Positions 8,666 through 10,090 of a stretch of DNA of 10,090 nt are shown one piece after another. Numbering within the stretch: position 1 is the stretch's first letter; the number at the start of each line of letters is the position of its first letter. The stretch spans positions 1-10,090 of the forward strand of contig JAPOYW010000043.1 in the NCBI GenBank assembly GCA_026706425.1, given 5' to 3'. This DNA is from Gammaproteobacteria bacterium (GTDB lineage Bacteria; Pseudomonadota; Gammaproteobacteria; Pseudomonadales; Azotimanducaceae). A program made the translations under genes and the position numbers. The notes under the pieces are model-generated. The model worked only from the letters and a program-made list of their open reading frames with translations, did not search any database and had not been told where the DNA came from.

Positions 8666-8685
8666 TGTACACAACTTAACACAAC
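8666..8685 (-). promoter_or_regulatory. Candidate operator of the toxin-antitoxin-recCBD unit
   Basis: Between the antitoxin relic and the antitoxin start, the heptamer ACACAAC occurs twice in direct orientation on the plus strand, at 8669-8675 and 8679-8685, exactly 10 bp apart (about one helical turn). The first copy overlaps a TGTACA palindrome at 8666-8671. Ribbon-helix-helix repressors commonly bind short repeats spaced by about one turn just upstream of their own gene, so this is a plausible autoregulatory site. A possible -10 on the minus strand, TACATT (8670-8665), lies within it, but I find no convincing -35, so the promoter itself is uncertain. The site sits 25-44 nt upstream of the antitoxin ATG. 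Confidence 0.35.
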
Positions 8686-8953
8686 GATCGTCGGCTAGCC
8701 CAGCCTTGATGTCGGAATACCCTTCGCTGGAGTACCGTTCGTCCCGCCGATACGTCCGCCTCGCCTTGCACAACCTGCTTCAGTGTCAACAAGGCGGCAC
8801 GCTCCCGCTGATGCGATTCGTAGCTTTTGAACAACTGCGCTCGCCAAGCCGTTTTGAGTGACGACGATCACACCATCGCCGATGGTCAATTCGGCGAGCA
8901 GCCGCGTATGCTCTGGCCTTGAATTCGCTCAAGCTAACAACCGTCGCGGTCAT
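8676..8953 (-). pseudogene. Phd/YefM-family antitoxin relic with two +1 frameshifts
   Basis: ATG 8953 with an excellent GGAGG 5 nt upstream opens MTATVVSLSEFKARA, the classic start of Phd/YefM antitoxins. One extra base near 8908 moves the frame; the next frame gives TRLLAELTIGDGVIVVTQNG, then LASAVVQ. A second extra base in the AAAA run at 8825-8828 moves it again to SYESHQRERAALLTLKQ and GEADVSAGRTV, ending at TAA 8678. Removing two bases restores a 91-aa protein with the family's order: SLSEFKAR, then GDGVIVVTQNG (usually VVITRNGKP), then a C-terminal toxin-binding region. As it stands, translation from the ATG stops after 55 aa at 8786. The gene starts 15 nt after larA and its stop lies inside the presumed control region of the next antitoxin. 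No Doc, Fic or PIN partner is visible. Assembly error is possible, but the neighbouring long genes show no indels. Confidence 0.8.
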
Positions 8954-8958
8954 CGTAG

Positions 8959-8963
8959 CCTCC
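8959..8963 (-). promoter_or_regulatory. Strong Shine-Dalgarno of the Phd relic
   Basis: A perfect GGAGG (minus strand) stands 5 nt before ATG 8953, in the 15-nt gap after the larA stop. It fixes the original start of the broken antitoxin gene and shows that the gene was once efficiently translated, possibly as part of the larA transcript. Confidence 0.6.
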
Positions 8964-8968
8964 GGCGG

Positions 8969-10090
8969 TCACCCTCCAAGCGGACGATAACGCGGCACGA
9001 CATAGGGCCCTTCCGGTATCACGGCCACCGCGCCGTCCCCAGTGATTTCAACGCTCTCGCGAACCGCTTCCTCAACGGAGTCGATGAGTTCGACGCCCGT
9101 GAGCTCTCGGTCCCGGTCGTTCAGGCGGCTCTTCATCCGTACCCGCGCGGTCCGTTGCGCCTTGGTCTGCATCTCGCTCTCCCATTCGTCGATGTCCGCG
9201 AAACGCTTTTGGAGCAGGGACGCGAGAAACGCATCCGCACCTAAGTCGATCAGCCGTTGCTGGGAAGCCCGGAATGCGTCCGAGCCGAGACCCTCCGAGC
9301 AGTCCGAGGCGAGAATCAAGGTCGCGTCATGGTCGAGGATATCCATGGGCGTGACCATGCCCTTCACCGTCTGGTAGTAGGTCTGGTCCAGGGGGTAGCC
9401 CGCAGCGGATGTCACCACCGTTCGGAACCGACGGGTTACGGGGACCGTCAGATAGCGGTCTGCATAGGCCACCGCTTCGGCGTGGCTCGCGACAATCTCG
9501 CCGAAGTTGACGAACGACAAGCGCCTTTCGTCGTCGATCACGGTGTTGAGCGCGTAGACGTCGCCCAACATGCGAACGATCTCAAGCTGCTCCTCGTGCA
9601 GCGGATTCCCTTCGAGCCGGCACTGCACCGCATATGGGTTCTCGATGAACCTCGCGCTGTGGAACGTGCGGATCGTGTCCGCGTGCGCGATCCCAGGGGC
9701 GACGACCTTGCGGCCCCCCGAATAACCCGCCATGAAATGCGGTTCGACGAGTCCCGTCGCAATGCGCAGGTCCGCCTCGACGAACCGCCTGTCGAGTTTG
9801 ACGGGCGTGCCCAGAGTCCGCGTCTCCCCAAAGTCCACGTGCGCCGCGTCGTCTAGCGCGTAGTGGTTCACGACCTGGACACGATCCAACACCCAGGCGT
9901 CGCCGACCAGTTCCGCCAACTCGTCCCCCAGGTTGGGACGGTGTAAACCCGTGGCAACTAGGATCGTGACATCCGACGCATCGATCCCCGCTTTCAGCAG
10001 CGCCTCGAGTAGCGGGCGAAGGAACAACCCGTTCGGCACCGGGCGGGTCACGTCGCAGATCAGGATGCAGGCGGAGTTCTTGCCCCGAGC
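8969..10090 (-). CDS. larA: LarA-family nickel-pincer 2-hydroxyacid racemase/epimerase (N-terminus outside window)
   Basis: LarA racemises lactate using a nickel-pincer nucleotide covalently held by a lysine; relatives act on other 2-hydroxyacids. The frame is open to the window edge: the GTG at 10051 is the valine of the conserved DVTRPVP motif, preceded in frame by CILIC, so it is internal and the true start lies beyond 10090. Comparing with Lactiplantibacillus plantarum LarA from memory, the key residues are present: Arg75 in VTRP, His108 in ATGLHRP, His174 in EPHFMAGYSGGRK, Lys184 as the lysine of that GGRK (10 residues after the histidine), His200 (16 residues further, in RTFHSARF), and YYQTVKGM for the YQAVKG loop. 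The C-terminus AVAVIPEGP resembles LarA's end. About 373 codons are in the window; the N-terminal 60-70 residues are missing. No larB, larC or larE is visible here. The true substrate is undetermined. Confidence 0.88.
   Translation of the reverse strand, partial: ARGKNSACILICDVTRPVPNGLFLRPLLEALLKAGIDASDVTILVATGLHRPNLGDELAELVGDAWVLDRVQVVNHYALDDAAHVDFGETRTLGTPVKLDRRFVEADLRIATGLVEPHFMAGYSGGRKVVAPGIAHADTIRTFHSARFIENPYAVQCRLEGNPLHEEQLEIVRMLGDVYALNTVIDDERRLSFVNFGEIVASHAEAVAYADRYLTVPVTRRFRTVVTSAAGYPLDQTYYQTVKGMVTPMDILDHDATLILASDCSEGLGSDAFRASQQRLIDLGADAFLASLLQKRFADIDEWESEMQTKAQRTARVRMKSRLNDRDRELTGVELIDSVEEAVRESVEITGDGAVAVIPEGPYVVPRYRPLGG

Noticed and set aside
8695..8889. A 64-aa minus-strand ORF starting at TTG 8889
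   Set aside because: It is not a gene of its own. Its first 21 residues are the middle part of the Phd/YefM relic; after the second frameshift the rest is out-of-frame sequence.
8860..8990. A terminator between larA and the downstream genes
   Set aside because: I looked for a GC-rich hairpin followed by a T-run on the minus strand after 8969 and found none, so read-through from larA into the toxin-antitoxin region cannot be excluded.
8969..10051. GTG at 10051 as the start of the LarA-family gene
   Set aside because: The GTG is the valine in the conserved DVTRP motif, and the same frame continues upstream to the window edge with family-like sequence, so the gene is cut by the window, not short.

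Overview
The window is a GC-rich stretch (roughly 60-65% G+C by eye) in which every gene I can support lies on the minus strand, so genes read from high to low coordinates. The organism looks like a proteobacterium, most likely a gammaproteobacterium: it has a full-size, E. coli-type RecC and RecB with RecD, not AddAB, and the motif spacing in RecB matches E. coli closely. The genus cannot be fixed from this sequence.

In the order of transcription: (1) 10090-8969 is the 3' part of a LarA-family gene (nickel-pincer lactate or other 2-hydroxyacid racemase), with its N-terminus outside the window. (2) 8953-8676 is a broken Phd/YefM-type antitoxin gene starting 15 nt after larA. It has a strong ribosome binding site and is disrupted by two +1 frameshifts. 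(3) 8641-8119 is an intact type II toxin-antitoxin pair, a ribbon-helix-helix antitoxin followed by a RelE/ParE-family toxin, with the two genes overlapping by 11 nt. (4) 8119-1 holds recC, recB and a partial recD. recC begins on the last base of the toxin stop codon (TGATG), and recC/recB and recB/recD are joined by 4-nt ATGA overlaps.

From the antitoxin start at 8641 to the left edge there is therefore no intergenic base. A toxin-antitoxin operon and the recCBD operon appear to be one transcription unit of at least five genes. RecC has almost no Shine-Dalgarno sequence of its own, so its translation is probably coupled to the toxin. This joining of a growth-inhibiting module to the main double-strand-break repair and DNA-degrading machine is the most interesting feature here. 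It could be a chance insertion or a real 'guard' arrangement; only comparison across genomes can tell. The antitoxin relic just upstream suggests that the site has taken up toxin-antitoxin modules more than once.

The plus strand carries no gene I can support. Its long open frames are antisense shadows of recB, recC, recD and larA.
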